Shown here: piece after piece, positions 25,057 to 35,679 of the stretch
Position numbering within the stretch: the stretch's first letter is position 1
Layout of the letters: each line of letters begins with the position of its first letter
Source: Algibacillus agarilyticus
GTDB taxonomy: Bacteria > Pseudomonadota > Gammaproteobacteria > Enterobacterales > Alteromonadaceae
Length of the DNA stretch: 64,000 nucleotides
Direction: 5' to 3'
Assembly (NCBI RefSeq): GCF_003286125.1
Contig: NZ_QMED01000002.1
Coordinates: 124,001 to 188,000, forward strand
Made by a program: the position numbers and the translations under genes
The notes under the pieces: model-generated
Told to the model about the DNA's origin: nothing
The model's database searches: none
The model's input: the letters and a program-made list of their open reading frames with translations, nothing else

Positions 25057-27060
25057 ATGAAAACAAAAACGTTAATTTGGTCCAGTGCATTAATTTTAAG
25101 TTTATTTTTAATCTGGCTATTGCCCGCGGGGTCAATAATCTCATCATCACAACAAGTAAACACGGCGCAAAATAATCAACTTAATGACCCATTTGTATCA
25201 GGCTCAAACCTTCATGTAACTCAAGGTGCTGCCGCTGGCTATGTAGCCGATAAGCAATGTGAAAATTGTCATGCTGGGCATACAGAGTCATACCAACATA
25301 TTGGTATGTCTAAATCCTTTAAGCGCCCAGCGATAACGCATTTTATTGAATCGTTTGATCAAGCCCCATATTTTCATAAACCATCAGAACGCTATTATCA
25401 AATGCAACAAAATGGTGATGATCTCCAATTTATACGTTATCAGTTAGATGATCAGCAGCAACCAATTAATCTTTTTAAACGTAAAGTGGATTATATTATT
25501 GGTTCTGGCAACACCACACGCAGTTATTTATATCAAACTGAAAATGGTGAAATGTTTCAGCTACCTTTAGGTTGGTATTCACAAACCCAACAATGGGCCA
25601 TGGCGCCGGGATTTGATAAACCTAAACACGCAGGCGTCACCCGTCCTATTCAACGTCAGTGTTTGTTTTGCCATAATGCATTACCCGACGTCGCTACCGA
25701 TAGTGATTTGCATTGGCAGCCTCATTTTTTTCCTAAAACATTACCACAAGGTATTGGCTGCCAACGTTGTCATGGCCCAGGAGCAAAACACATCAATACG
25801 GTTTTAGCGCCCGATACCACACTTGATAAAATTAAAGCCGCCATAGTTAACCCAGCTAAATTACCTGTTCAGCAGCGAGATTCAGTGTGCTTTCAGTGCC
25901 ATTTATTACCCAGCGTTGCGTTAACCGGTATACGTAAATTTGACCGACCTGATTATTCTTTTCGCCCAGGCGACGATATTTTCGACTATATCGCGCATGT
26001 CGACATTACCGAATCAGATAAAAGCCAAGATGAGCGCTTTGAAATAAATCATCACGCCTATCGATTACGCAAAAGTAAGTGCTTTACACAAAGCGAAGGC
26101 GCTTTAACTTGTATTAGCTGCCATAACCCACATAAAAAAGTTGCCGCGAGTGCTAAAACTGAACATTATCAAAATGTTTGCCTTAGTTGTCATACTGAGC
26201 CTCACCCTGTATCAGCCATAGCAAACACTAAAATTAACGACGATGATTGTGTTAGTTGTCATATGCCCAAACGCCGAACACAAGATGTTGTGCATGTCGT
26301 CATGACAGATCACAAAATACAACGCCAATTAACCGATCCTCAACCGCTAACCACATTAAAAGAAACCGAGCCAACAATTACCGGCATTGAGTTTTTGTTA
26401 TCGGATAAAGCACCAAAAGATGCGGTAGGTGAAGTATATAAAGCGGTCACATTATTAAGAACAACACCGACGGCTAACTATGTAGATTATTTAAAAATGA
26501 TGTTAGCTCAAAGTAAAATACAAGATATACAACCCTACTTTGATCTCGCACAAGGCCAGTTAACGTTACAACGTTATGACGAAGTACTCACAACCACAAG
26601 TTGGTTGCTATCACGTGAGCCAGACAATTTTAGGGTAAAACAGTGGCGTGGAACCGCCTTTATTGGCTTAAATAAATTAGATGAGGCCATGGCTATTTTT
26701 GAACCGTTAGTCGCGCAACAACCTAAGGTGGCCGAAATTCAATTCAATTTTGCTTTACTATTATACGCAAAACAAAACTATCACTTAGCAAAAGACTATT
26801 TAGCGAAGACCCTTAAACTCCGAGATACCATGCCACAGGCTTGGTTTTATCAAGGGTTAGTCAATATTCATCTTAATAATAAGCAAGCCGCCATAAATGA
26901 CTTTATCTCGGTATTAGCGATTGATCCAAGCTATACCCGAGCCTACCTTGAACTCAGTAAGCTATATCAACAAGAAGGCGATGCCGTTGCGGCTAAACGG
27001 TATCGATTACACGGCATAAAAAACGCCCGTGAACCACTGCTACTAAATGAAATACAATAG
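25057..27060 (+). CDS. Seven-haem cytochrome c with C-terminal TPR repeats
   Basis: About 667 residues from ATG 25057; an upstream in-frame ATG at 24982 would add 25 residues before the signal helix. An N-terminal signal anchor (TLIWSSALILSLFLIWLLPAG) exports it. Seven CxxCH haem sites are visible: CENCH, CLFCH, CQRCH, CFQCH, CISCH, CLSCH and CVSCH, the first preceded by YVADKQ. From about residue 390 TPR helices follow (QLTLQRYDEVLTTTSWLLSR, LNKLDEAMAIFEPL, AKDYLAKTLKLRD, NNKQAAINDFISVLAIDPSY). This multihaem-plus-TPR design suggests periplasmic electron transfer or a scaffold for it. The substrate is unknown. No reductase gene adjoins it. Confidence 0.87.
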   Translation: MKTKTLIWSSALILSLFLIWLLPAGSIISSSQQVNTAQNNQLNDPFVSGSNLHVTQGAAAGYVADKQCENCHAGHTESYQHIGMSKSFKRPAITHFIESFDQAPYFHKPSERYYQMQQNGDDLQFIRYQLDDQQQPINLFKRKVDYIIGSGNTTRSYLYQTENGEMFQLPLGWYSQTQQWAMAPGFDKPKHAGVTRPIQRQCLFCHNALPDVATDSDLHWQPHFFPKTLPQGIGCQRCHGPGAKHINTVLAPDTTLDKIKAAIVNPAKLPVQQRDSVCFQCHLLPSVALTGIRKFDRPDYSFRPGDDIFDYIAHVDITESDKSQDERFEINHHAYRLRKSKCFTQSEGALTCISCHNPHKKVAASAKTEHYQNVCLSCHTEPHPVSAIANTKINDDDCVSCHMPKRRTQDVVHVVMTDHKIQRQLTDPQPLTTLKETEPTITGIEFLLSDKAPKDAVGEVYKAVTLLRTTPTANYVDYLKMMLAQSKIQDIQPYFDLAQGQLTLQRYDEVLTTTSWLLSREPDNFRVKQWRGTAFIGLNKLDEAMAIFEPLVAQQPKVAEIQFNFALLLYAKQNYHLAKDYLAKTLKLRDTMPQAWFYQGLVNIHLNNKQAAINDFISVLAIDPSYTRAYLELSKLYQQEGDAVAAKRYRLHGIKNAREPLLLNEIQ

Positions 27061-27114
27061 GCCAAACTGGCAAATTTATGAACTCAGTGAATACTAAACA
27101 AGAAAAGGTAGAGA

Positions 27115-27603
27115 CTAACGAATACTGACAACGGTATAAAAAATTTCGTTTGTATTAATTTTTATCGATATTTCATCATCGACATAACAGTTAAACAATG
27201 CTGCACCTAAAGGGGCGTTGCGGGTAATAACATTAATTGATTTTGTGTTGTTTGATAATTTGATCCCCCCTGCACTCGGTCCTATTAGATAATATGATTC
27301 GTTTTCATACTCATCAACAACGACAACAAGACAGCCTAAGTCAACTTTACTTTTGTTCGAGGGAGCGCGTAAAGCTAAGCCTTGCCATTGCTTGATCGCC
27401 AATTTTAACTCAGCAACGCGTTGCGATTGACCGTGCGCTAAATAAGACGCCTCTAATCCCACTGTATCATATTGTGTTTCGGGCTTACTTTGCTCATGTG
27501 TTGCCAAATCTCGAGCATCATTAGCGGCAGCTGTCGCAATTGAGAGTAGCTTTTCTAATTCATGAATCAGTAAGGGTATAAGTTCGGTTGACGTCATAGG
27601 CAT
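27115..27603 (-). CDS. GreA/GreB-related small transcription factor-like protein
   Basis: A 162-residue protein with an N-terminal helical hairpin (about 5-80, LIHELEKLLSIATAAANDAR and GQSQRVAELKLAIKQW) and a C-terminal domain (about 85-160: VDLGCLVVVVDEYENESYYLIGPSAGGIKL, ITRNAPLGAALFNCYVDDEI) resembling the FKBP-like GreA/GreB C-terminal domain. The motif NAPLGAAL corresponds to SPLGRAL of GreA. Proteins of this class bind the RNA polymerase secondary channel. The acidic tip expected at the hairpin is unclear, so cleavage activity is uncertain. Convergent with the cytochrome gene. Confidence 0.75.
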   Translation of the reverse strand: MPMTSTELIPLLIHELEKLLSIATAAANDARDLATHEQSKPETQYDTVGLEASYLAHGQSQRVAELKLAIKQWQGLALRAPSNKSKVDLGCLVVVVDEYENESYYLIGPSAGGIKLSNNTKSINVITRNAPLGAALFNCYVDDEISIKINTNEIFYTVVSIR

Positions 27604-27712
27604 ACATTAATAATCTAAGAGTTAAACGAGCAGTGTCGTGCAATTAAGTAGAGTAGTCAAATGAAGTAAAGATAGCAGCCTCTGCCATCTTTATATTGGT
27701 GATCTGGTTATT

Positions 27713-27906
27713 TATAGTCAAAGCTACCGCGTCCTGCTCTCGCGCCTTACCTGCATCCATGCAGGCAAGCTTCGAGACGCCATAAGCATATGCTCTACTA
27801 TGTGATTGGAGCCGCCTAAATGGATTTAGGTGTTAGAACGACGCAGGAGCCAAAGTCGAGAGTAAGCGCTGACAATGAACCATAAAACCTGAGCGAGAAG
27901 ACTATA
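27713..27906 (+). repeat. MITE-like repeat family R1, copy B (194 bp)
   Basis: Bounded by TATAGTC (27713) and GACTATA (ending 27906). It is nearly identical to the right 195 bp of copy C and shares its outer parts with copy A in inverse orientation. Internal dyads include TGCATCCATGCA and CCTAAATGGATTTAGG. It fills the gap between the GreA-like gene and the outer-membrane protein gene. Confidence 0.85.
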
Positions 27907-28031
27907 CTTAGAGAAACGTTCGCATGCAGAGGGACTAAAAATGATGAATCACTAGACGACTTTGACGCAGATACTAACGAATATAGTACGAGCCTCCGTG
28001 AATGATTAAATCACATCTGAAAACTAAATTT

Positions 28032-28772
28032 TTACCAAATACGAATAAAGCGTAAGCTAACCGATGTACTATCAAATTCACTCGTGAACCAATCTGATTT
28101 TCCATCTTCAACTTTATCAATTTGATTGTATTCGTATTCTAATTTTTGCGTTTCAGCCTTTGCAATTAAACTCCATTTACGACTAAACCGATAATTAACC
28201 GCAAGGTGTGCATTATAGCTCGTTTCGGCATCACCAACCCCCGCATCAGCCCCGGCGTGTATCACTAACTTATTCGTTATCGGGATATCCGCTTTCAGGC
28301 CCATCGTGGCATCAATCCAGCTTGAATCAATTTCAAGCTTTTCGTTTGCCGTTTGTAACATAAACTCTTGTTGGTTAACGCGTATGCCTAAATTAACAAA
28401 TAAGTGCTTTCCGCCTGATAACTTAACAATACGATGACCAAAAGAAAACGCTCCAACGGCTGAATCAAAAGCGAAAGAATCATTTTCAACTGTTTGGCTT
28501 AATTTATTAGGGATATAACGATAATCAATGCGCCAACGGCCATTAGTGCCATAACCATCAAAAGAAAGTAACGATTTAGCGATATCGGATGAGTTCACTT
28601 CAACATCGCCGATAAATTGATGTTGCTGTTGGTTAAAGTCTTGCGTTTTAAACGTTAACTCACCTTGTTGCACTGTAACACCGAAACCAGTTCCAAAATG
28701 CCAGCCAGCTTGAGCAGAAAATGCAAAAGTACTTACGCTTAGTGCAATAGTCCATGTCAGCATTTTTTTCAT
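28032..28772 (-). CDS. Predicted outer-membrane beta-barrel protein
   Basis: 246 residues with a cleavable signal (MKKMLTWTIALSVSTFAFSA, cut after AQA). The rest is made of alternating amphipathic strands with turns (LLSFDGYGTNGRWRIDYRYI, HLFVNLGIRVNQQEFML, LVIHAGADAGVGDA, YNAHLAVNYRFSRKWSLIAK) and ends in a strand closing on aromatic W (SVSLRFIRIW), the usual signal for BAM-dependent insertion. No named family or ligand recognised. Monocistronic, with R1 copy B downstream. Confidence 0.7.
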   Translation of the reverse strand: MKKMLTWTIALSVSTFAFSAQAGWHFGTGFGVTVQQGELTFKTQDFNQQQHQFIGDVEVNSSDIAKSLLSFDGYGTNGRWRIDYRYIPNKLSQTVENDSFAFDSAVGAFSFGHRIVKLSGGKHLFVNLGIRVNQQEFMLQTANEKLEIDSSWIDATMGLKADIPITNKLVIHAGADAGVGDAETSYNAHLAVNYRFSRKWSLIAKAETQKLEYEYNQIDKVEDGKSDWFTSEFDSTSVSLRFIRIW

Positions 28773-29011
28773 TCGGTATATCCTTATCTACTTCATATTA
28801 TAAAAAACAGCGTAATTATACGCATATCAAATGCGAGTTAATAGAGCTAGAGCACATGTTAATCTATATTTAATATCAAATAGCTAAAGATTGATTTATT
28901 AATATACACCTTAAATTTACAAACTTAATCATTCCCTCTATTGCACGACAGATCAAATAGTTAACATAATCTTGTCAGACTGTTCCCATCGTTAGGCTTG
29001 CGGATAAATAG

Positions 29012-29545
<534 letters not shown>

Positions 29546-29571
29546 GGCGACCTCAAAAGCGGTCAATAAAG

Positions 29572-29724
29572 CTAAATATCATGATAAGACTTTTCTTTTA
29601 AATCACGTTTTTTTTCTTCTAATTGCTCATGGTAAGTCAGTAACCAATCACATAAAAAAACGAGTCCGGCAGTTGCGATTATGTAACCTCCAATCACGGC
29701 GGTCGCAAATAGTGAAAACATCAT
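29572..29724 (-). CDS. Small single-helix membrane protein
   Basis: A 50-residue frame. The start at 29724 (MMFSLFATAVIGGYIIATAG) follows AAGGGA, better placed for the second of the two adjacent Met codons; a farther ATG at 29769 has no ribosome-binding site. One strongly hydrophobic helix (about 4-27) precedes a charged helix (TYHEQLEEKKRDLKEKSY). It lies between coaD and mutM on the minus strand. It could be a real small inner-membrane protein; nothing identifies its role. Confidence 0.45.
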   Translation of the reverse strand: MMFSLFATAVIGGYIIATAGLVFLCDWLLTYHEQLEEKKRDLKEKSYHDI

Positions 29725-29923
29725 TCCCTTGAACCTATTCTTCCTAAGCGATGAATAGAGTTTAGTCATAAAAAAGTGATAAGTGAGCGTATTCGATGAA
29801 TGCTTATACCTTGGTTTAAGTCATGTGAGTATCGATAAACTTAAGTGTTTGTTTATTATGCCTATATATTAGTAATGTAAGAAAGATCTCACATGCAAAT
29901 AATTTATATCTTAACCCCTTATT

Positions 29924-30742
29924 TTATTCGGATTGACAATAATCGCAATACACGCTCGCTCGTTGGCCAATTTTGCACTCAATTAAGGGTTGAGTACAAT
30001 TAACACAAGGTTCGCCCGCTCGACCATATACATTCAGTGATTGCACAAAATACCCTGGTTTACCATCAGCTTGCGTAAAATCTTTAAGGGTTGTACCGCC
30101 TTGTTTAATTGATTCTGCCAATACTTTTTTGATCACGGTAACGAGTTTATCAATTTCATCTTTCGTTACGGTTTTAGCCGCTCTTAAAGGATTAATCCCG
30201 GCTAAAAAAAGTGACTCATTTGCATAAATATTACCAACACCAACAACCACTTTGCTATCCATAATAAAGTTTTTAATCACCGTGTTTTTTTTCTGTATTT
30301 TTTCAAATAAGTAATTTGCATTAAAATCATCTAATAAGGGTTCAGGCCCTAAATGCGCAAGTTGACTTAACGGCGTTGCTTGTTGCCAATCTTGCCATAA
30401 CACAGCACCAAAGCGTCTCGGGTCATTCAAGCGTAAAATTTTATTATTAGTAAACTGTAGCTCAAAATGGTCATGCTTTTTAACGTCGGCATCGGTCGAT
30501 AAAATGCGCAACGAGCCTGACATACCAAGATGAATAACGAGCTGCCCCATTTTACTTGCCAGTAGCAAATATTTACCACGGCGTTCAACTTTATCAATTG
30601 TTTGGTTGGTCAGTAAATCAACATCTTCCGGTATAGGCCACCGCATACCACGGTGCCTAACAATCACTTTAGCAACCGTTTGATTTAAAATGTGCGGCTC
30701 TATGCCTAAACGGGTGACTTCTACTTCAGGTAATTCGGGCAT
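29924..30742 (-). CDS. mutM: Formamidopyrimidine-DNA glycosylase
   Basis: Base-excision repair enzyme that removes 8-oxoguanine and formamidopyrimidines and nicks the abasic site. 272 residues. It begins (after Met) with PELPEVEVTRLG, where Pro2 is the catalytic N-terminus and Glu3 the acid. Lys in RRGKYLLL and the GMSGSLR turn are present. The C-terminal zinc finger is C-x2-C ... C-x2-C (CVNCTQPLIECKIG..., VYCDYC). It lies next to coaD, a frequent gammaproteobacterial neighbour. Confidence 0.97.
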   Translation of the reverse strand: MPELPEVEVTRLGIEPHILNQTVAKVIVRHRGMRWPIPEDVDLLTNQTIDKVERRGKYLLLASKMGQLVIHLGMSGSLRILSTDADVKKHDHFELQFTNNKILRLNDPRRFGAVLWQDWQQATPLSQLAHLGPEPLLDDFNANYLFEKIQKKNTVIKNFIMDSKVVVGVGNIYANESLFLAGINPLRAAKTVTKDEIDKLVTVIKKVLAESIKQGGTTLKDFTQADGKPGYFVQSLNVYGRAGEPCVNCTQPLIECKIGQRASVYCDYCQSE

Positions 30743-30775
30743 GTTAAATACTCATCAATTGCATAGGTTAATTTA

Positions 30776-31258
30776 TTAAGGCTTTAATAATGGAGGTCGG
30801 TATTGATTATCCAGCACTAACCAACGATCTATCTGAATATCTTGAATAATGAGCTCATGCTGAGTTTCAAATATTTTAAATGTATAACCTTGATGCTGGC
30901 CCGCTAACCAAGCAGTAACAACATAATCTGGGTATTGAGCTAACGCATACGCGCTGACTTGTGCAGGGCTTAAAATAATCCCTTGTAAGTTAACCCAAGA
31001 AGCGATGGTTTTCTCGAGTAACGCCGCCTCAAGTCCTTTATCTGGATTAGTACGCCAACTTCGACCGATTCGCTCAATTGAATATCCCGGCACATCTAAT
31101 GTGAGTAAAATTTGATCAGTCGGTAAAACGGATACTTGATCACCGGTTTGCTCAACACTACCTAATATTTTTTGATGCACACCATTAAAGATCAAAATCA
31201 TCGCTAAGCTAGAAAAAATAAGAACATTATTCCAACCTTTGCGCGTTAAACGAACCAT
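30776..31258 (-). CDS. Conserved hypothetical membrane-anchored protein
   Basis: 160 residues with one N-terminal membrane helix (about 13-29, VLIFSSLAMILIFNGVH) and a soluble domain of about 125 residues (LLTLDVPGYSIERIGRSWRT; IASWVNLQGIILSPAQVSAY; IDRWLVLDNQYRPPLL). No catalytic motif recognised. It is 33 bases upstream of mutM in the same direction and 150 bases downstream of rpmG, so it could be cotranscribed with mutM. I cannot name a family. Confidence 0.65.
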   Translation of the reverse strand: MVRLTRKGWNNVLIFSSLAMILIFNGVHQKILGSVEQTGDQVSVLPTDQILLTLDVPGYSIERIGRSWRTNPDKGLEAALLEKTIASWVNLQGIILSPAQVSAYALAQYPDYVVTAWLAGQHQGYTFKIFETQHELIIQDIQIDRWLVLDNQYRPPLLKP

Positions 31259-31361
31259 AAAATTTATCCTTGTTTACGACAGTAAAAAAACAAATGAGAA
31301 AAAACAACGAGGCTATGTTAGCGAGCGAGGATGCGGGGTGCAACCGTAAATTTTAGGCAAT

Positions 31362-31389
31362 AAAAAACCCGGACAAGCCGGGTTTTTTT
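31362..31389 (-). terminator. Rho-independent terminator of rpmB-rpmG
   Basis: AAAACCCGG and CCGGGTTTT pair around ACAAG, with T runs on both strands. It lies about 20 bases after the rpmG stop. Confidence 0.85.
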
Positions 31390-31409
31390 AATTTCTTAAA
31401 CAAAAAAGC

Positions 31410-31565
31410 TTACTTAATTTTGGCTTCTTTGAATAAAACATGTTGGCGTACTTTTGGATCGAATTTTTTGATCTCAAACTTACCTGGCATGTTACGCTTG
31501 TTCTTATCTGTGGTATAGAAATAACCTGTACCAGCAGTAGAAACTAACTTAATTTTATCACGCAT
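31410..31565 (-). CDS. rpmG: 50S ribosomal protein L33
   Basis: 51 residues, beginning [19 protein letters not shown] and ending [16 protein letters not shown], a near match to E. coli L33. It lacks the zinc-binding CxxC pairs, so it is the zinc-free form. It lies 12 bases downstream of rpmB, the standard two-gene operon. Confidence 0.95.
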   Translation of the reverse strand: MRDKIKLVSTAGTGYFYTTDKNKRNMPGKFEIKKFDPKVRQHVLFKEAKIK

Positions 31566-31577
31566 TTCCGGCTACCT

Positions 31578-31814
31578 TTAAATTTTTTCACCGCGCGCGC
31601 GGATCTCAGTTAAAACGGCGTCAATACCTTTTTTGTCAATGATACGCATACCTTTGGTTGATAAACGCAATTTAACAAAACGGTTTTCAGTTGCAACCCA
31701 AAAACGGTGCGACTGTAAATTAGGTAAGAAACGACGCTTAGTTGCATTTTTAGCATGCGAGCGGTGGTTTCCAACCGCTGGCTTTTTGCCAGTAACTTGG
31801 CATACTCTAGACAT
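31578..31814 (-). CDS. rpmB: 50S ribosomal protein L28
   Basis: 78 residues starting [20 protein letters not shown] and continuing [17 protein letters not shown], the diagnostic L28 sequence; length as in E. coli. First gene of the rpmBG operon. Confidence 0.97.
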   Translation of the reverse strand: MSRVCQVTGKKPAVGNHRSHAKNATKRRFLPNLQSHRFWVATENRFVKLRLSTKGMRIIDKKGIDAVLTEIRARGEKI

Positions 31815-31951
31815 TGCTGTGTCTCCAATTCATCTTAAGCTATCACTTAAGAATTACATTCTGCGTACCCTGATTCAAGAGGGCGCAATTTATACAGATA
31901 AATAGAAGCAAAGTCAACTTACTTCTATAAAATTGCCTAATTTTTTTACAA

Positions 31952-32626
31952 TTAAAGTAAACCCATTTCGGCAAAAGAAATGACCTCTCCATCGCCTACA
32001 ATAAAATGATCGAGTACGCGGATGTCAACTAAACCTAATGCAGCGATCAAACGTTGGGTTATTTGCTTATCTGCATGGCTAGGTTCAGCTACACCTGAAG
32101 GGTGATTGTGCGCTAGTATAATCGCAGCGGCTCTAAGTTCAAGTGCTTTTGTTACAACAACCCGAGGATAAACGGCAGCGCCATCTATTGTGCCAAAAAA
32201 TATCGGTTCATATTTAATAACACGGTGTTGATTATCTAAAAAAATACAAGCAAAAACCTCAAACGGTTCATCACGCAATTGTGCCGTTAAAAAATGCTGG
32301 CATGCATTAGAAGAATCAAGCACCTGCCCTTTTTTTAAATTTTCAGATAAAAAGCGCTTGGTCATTTCAACACTAGCTTGTAATTGTGCAAATTTAGCCG
32401 CGCCTAAACCTTTACCCACACTAAATTGCTGAAGGTCAGCCGCTAGCAATTGGCGCAAGCTCCCAAAATCACGTAACAACATTTGTGCTAACTCAACAGC
32501 ACTACATCCCTTAACACCCGTTCTTAAAAAAATAGCTAATAATTCAGCATCACTTAAACTATTAGCACCAATGGCGAGTAACTTCTCGCGTGGCTGTTGC
32601 TCAGCAGGCCAATCCTTTATACTCAT
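31952..32626 (-). CDS. radC: RadC/MPN+ domain protein
   Basis: 224 residues. An N-terminal helix-hairpin-helix-like part (about 1-90; [20 protein letters not shown]) is followed by a JAMM/MPN+ metalloprotease-like domain (about 102-224) with the metal motif [19 protein letters not shown] (HxHx7 to 10D). Despite its name the role in repair is unproven; plasmid and chromosomal copies occur widely. Its place between rpmB and coaBC is the conserved chromosomal position. Confidence 0.94.
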   Translation of the reverse strand: MSIKDWPAEQQPREKLLAIGANSLSDAELLAIFLRTGVKGCSAVELAQMLLRDFGSLRQLLAADLQQFSVGKGLGAAKFAQLQASVEMTKRFLSENLKKGQVLDSSNACQHFLTAQLRDEPFEVFACIFLDNQHRVIKYEPIFFGTIDGAAVYPRVVVTKALELRAAAIILAHNHPSGVAEPSHADKQITQRLIAALGLVDIRVLDHFIVGDGEVISFAEMGLL

Positions 32627-32785
32627 ATCTCATCCTTAACGAGTGCTTACTTACCTACTACCGCCTATAAAGTAAACGGGTAGTAAAAATTCACACATAT
32701 AATGCATTGACAAATAACCCGATTTACAACAAGGTTACGCATCTTAAGTCTTGATGATGATTAACAATTTATCAATGGGGATTTT

Positions 32786-33994
32786 GTGAATTACTTACAA
32801 AATAAAAAAATACTGTTAGGTATAACCGGCGGTATCGCCGCTTATAAAGCAGCAGACTTGGTTAGAAAACTAAAAGAAGTCAATGCAGACGTAAGAGTGG
32901 TCATGACAGCGGGTGCAATGGCCTTTATTACACCACTCACATTACAAGCTTTATCCGGTAACCCGGTCGCGACCAGTTTACTAGATACCGACGCAGAGGC
33001 CGCAATGGGCCATATTGAGCTCGCTAAATGGGCTGATGTGGTGTTAATAGCCCCTGCAAGCGCCAATACCCTTGCATGTTTAGCCAATGGCTTAGCGGGT
33101 GATTTACTGTCTACTTTATATTTAGCAACCCCCGCACCTGTTGCCGTTTGCCCAGCCATGAACCAACAAATGTGGGCTGCAAAACCGACTCAACGCAATA
33201 TACAAACACTCATAAAAGATGACGTAAGCATCTTTGGCCCGGGTTTGGGTGCACAAGCCTGTGGCGATATCGGCGCAGGTAGAATGCTTGAACCACTCGA
33301 AATTGTCGCTCATTTGCAAAGTTTGCTGGCACCTAAGCCACTGCTGAATAAAAAAATAGTGATCACAGCCGGTCCGACACAAGAATCAATCGACCCTGTT
33401 CGTTATATTTCAAACCACAGCTCAGGAAAAATGGGCTATGCGTTAGCACAAGCGGCACAACAACTCGGTGCAGATGTTCATTTAATATCAGGACCTTGCG
33501 CATTAACAGCACCGCATGCCGTTCATACAACAACCGTTACATCAGCCGACGAAATGCTAGCAACAACACTAGAAAATATCGATAATGCCGATGTTTTTAT
33601 TGGCTGTGCAGCCGTCGCAGATTACAAGCCTCAAACCGTTGCAGCGCAAAAAATAAAAAAAACAGCGCAAAGTGAAATGTCGATAGCGCTCACACGTAAT
33701 CAAGATATCTTAGCCACGGTTGCTAACTTACCCAACAAACCCTTTACCGTTGGTTTTGCCGCCGAAACACAAGACATAGAACATTATGCTTTAGATAAAT
33801 TACAGCGCAAAAATTTAGACATGATAGCCGCAAACAATGTGGCAATAGCAGGACAAGGGTTTGGCGCCGAGCAAAACGCACTGATGGTCTACACCCCCAA
33901 TAGCCAACATGAATTAGCATTAAACGATAAAACACGCTTAGCAACCGATTTGATCCAACTTATTGCAGAGCAAATAAATCAACATAACAATTAA
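32786..33994 (+). CDS. coaBC: Bifunctional phosphopantothenoylcysteine decarboxylase/synthetase
   Basis: 402 residues carrying two steps of coenzyme A synthesis. CoaC (about 1-185): flavin-binding [17 protein letters not shown], catalytic-His segment [14 protein letters not shown], substrate-binding PAMNQQMW, and [13 protein letters not shown] with the active-site Cys. CoaB (about 190-400): [39 protein letters not shown] and KIKK. The start is GTG 32786 behind GGGG. It is followed after 22 bases by slmA. Confidence 0.97.
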   Translation: MNYLQNKKILLGITGGIAAYKAADLVRKLKEVNADVRVVMTAGAMAFITPLTLQALSGNPVATSLLDTDAEAAMGHIELAKWADVVLIAPASANTLACLANGLAGDLLSTLYLATPAPVAVCPAMNQQMWAAKPTQRNIQTLIKDDVSIFGPGLGAQACGDIGAGRMLEPLEIVAHLQSLLAPKPLLNKKIVITAGPTQESIDPVRYISNHSSGKMGYALAQAAQQLGADVHLISGPCALTAPHAVHTTTVTSADEMLATTLENIDNADVFIGCAAVADYKPQTVAAQKIKKTAQSEMSIALTRNQDILATVANLPNKPFTVGFAAETQDIEHYALDKLQRKNLDMIAANNVAIAGQGFGAEQNALMVYTPNSQHELALNDKTRLATDLIQLIAEQINQHNN

Positions 33995-34016
33995 CTTAGA
34001 AAACGGAAACATAGCA

Positions 34017-34619
34017 ATGCCAGCAGTCACCAAGAAAAAAGGCGAAAGAAAACATCAAATACTCCAATCATTAGCCCAAATGTTGGAATCAAACCCAGGC
34101 CAGCGCATTACAACCGCAAAATTGGCAGAAGCAGTAGGCGTAACCGAAGCCGCGTTATATCGTCACTTTCCGAGTAAAGCGCGCATGTTTGAAGGTTTAT
34201 TAGATTTTATAGACGAAAGTTTATTTACGCATATCAACACCATACTCGAAAAAGAAAAACAAGCATCAGTGCGTAGTTTTCAAATTAGCCAACTCGTTTT
34301 AATTTTTGCCGAACGCAATCCGGGGATTTCACGTTTACTTAGTGGTGATGCATTAATGGGCGAGCAAGCTAGATTACGCGATCGCGTTAATCAAATATTC
34401 GATAAACTTGAGCTACAATTAAAACAAGTATTACGTGAACGAAAACTACGCGAAGGTAAAGCCTTTGATTACAACGAAGCCATGGTTGCTAATCAACTCG
34501 TTTGTTGGATCGAAGGTAAAATAGGTCAATTTGTACGCAGTGATTATCAACGTAAACCCTCTGAAAATTTAACCGCTCAGTGGAGCGTGTTTGAAAAAAC
34601 ACTTTTTCCACAACAATAA
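34017..34619 (+). CDS. slmA: Nucleoid occlusion factor SlmA
   Basis: 200-residue TetR-fold protein that binds SBS sites around the chromosome and blocks FtsZ assembly over the nucleoid. Its HTH region ([32 protein letters not shown], about 30-61) and the C-terminal region follow SlmA rather than ordinary TetR repressors ([23 protein letters not shown]). Downstream of coaBC, its usual place, and 19 bases before the WD40 lipoprotein gene. Confidence 0.96.
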   Translation: MPAVTKKKGERKHQILQSLAQMLESNPGQRITTAKLAEAVGVTEAALYRHFPSKARMFEGLLDFIDESLFTHINTILEKEKQASVRSFQISQLVLIFAERNPGISRLLSGDALMGEQARLRDRVNQIFDKLELQLKQVLRERKLREGKAFDYNEAMVANQLVCWIEGKIGQFVRSDYQRKPSENLTAQWSVFEKTLFPQQ

Positions 34620-34638
34620 GTCATAAAAAGGCAAAACC

Positions 34639-35601
34639 ATGAAAAAGGTCTTATATCTTATCTGTTTAAGTTTATTGCTCAGCGCTTGCAATAAGTGGGG
34701 TGAAAACCGAACAGCAAGATGGTTGCATACAGACAATGGAACCTATGCAGCAGACCTTTCTCAAAATGGTGAATATGCGGCTGTATCAACGGCAGATGGC
34801 ATTACACTATGGCAAGTCAATCAACATTTGCCAAAATATTTTTGGCGTCACGATCCAGAAAAAAGCAATGAAGTCATCCATGTAGATATCGCGAGTGACA
34901 ACTCACACGTTATCACCGCAACCGAAAATCAAGTTGCATTATGGAACATGAAAACGGGACATAATAAAGGCTTTTGGCAAGTTGAAGAAAGTCGGATAGT
35001 TGATATAAAAATAGCCAATAAAGGTCGGCTCATGCTCATTGGATTACTTAATGGCGTGGTCGAACTCTACAATTTAGACACCGGGCGACGCGTTAGATTT
35101 TTAGGACATAACGAGCGCATCAGTCGCGTTGATTTATCCGACAACGGCCACTTTGCTTTAACAGGTAGTTATGATGGCATGGCATTATTTTGGGATACAC
35201 GCTCAGCCCAAGTGATCCACTCATTTAAACACGACAGCCGTATAACTCAAGTCGCGCTAGACCAAACCGGTCAATATGCTTTTACCGCTAACAGTTTTAA
35301 GGATTCAAATATTTGGCGTTTATCTGACGGCTCGCAACAAAGTCAGCTTAAATATCCTATGCGCCAACTCATTTTTACAAGCGCTGTTTTTTCAAACGAC
35401 GCTAATATTTTAGCCACAGGCGCGCCCAATAAAAAAATAAAACTGTGGCGTGTAAAAACGGGCGAATTAATTGACGAATGGCAATACGAAGCCGAAGGCA
35501 TGGGCGTATCAATTCTTGATTTTGCATTTAATGAAGACAACAGTCGTTTAATATCTGAAAACAGCTTTGGTTTAGCCGAAGTCTGGCGACTTCAAAAATA
35601 A
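34639..35601 (+). CDS. WD40-repeat lipoprotein
   Basis: 320 residues. The N-terminus MKKVLYLICLSLLLSAC is a lipoprotein signal (Cys17). The mature part is a WD40-type beta-propeller with repeats such as DLSQNGEYAAVSTADGITLW, DIASDNSHVITATENQVALW, NERISRVDLSDNGHFALTGS and IKLWRVKTGELIDEW. A scaffold or binding function is likely; there are no catalytic motifs. It may be cotranscribed with slmA. Confidence 0.83.
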   Translation: MKKVLYLICLSLLLSACNKWGENRTARWLHTDNGTYAADLSQNGEYAAVSTADGITLWQVNQHLPKYFWRHDPEKSNEVIHVDIASDNSHVITATENQVALWNMKTGHNKGFWQVEESRIVDIKIANKGRLMLIGLLNGVVELYNLDTGRRVRFLGHNERISRVDLSDNGHFALTGSYDGMALFWDTRSAQVIHSFKHDSRITQVALDQTGQYAFTANSFKDSNIWRLSDGSQQSQLKYPMRQLIFTSAVFSNDANILATGAPNKKIKLWRVKTGELIDEWQYEAEGMGVSILDFAFNEDNSRLISENSFGLAEVWRLQK

Positions 35602-35679
35602 AACTGATCTTTAAAACTAAAAACAACGTTTAACCCCAAAAATTAAACCTATAAACACACAAATAGAGACAAACCCACA

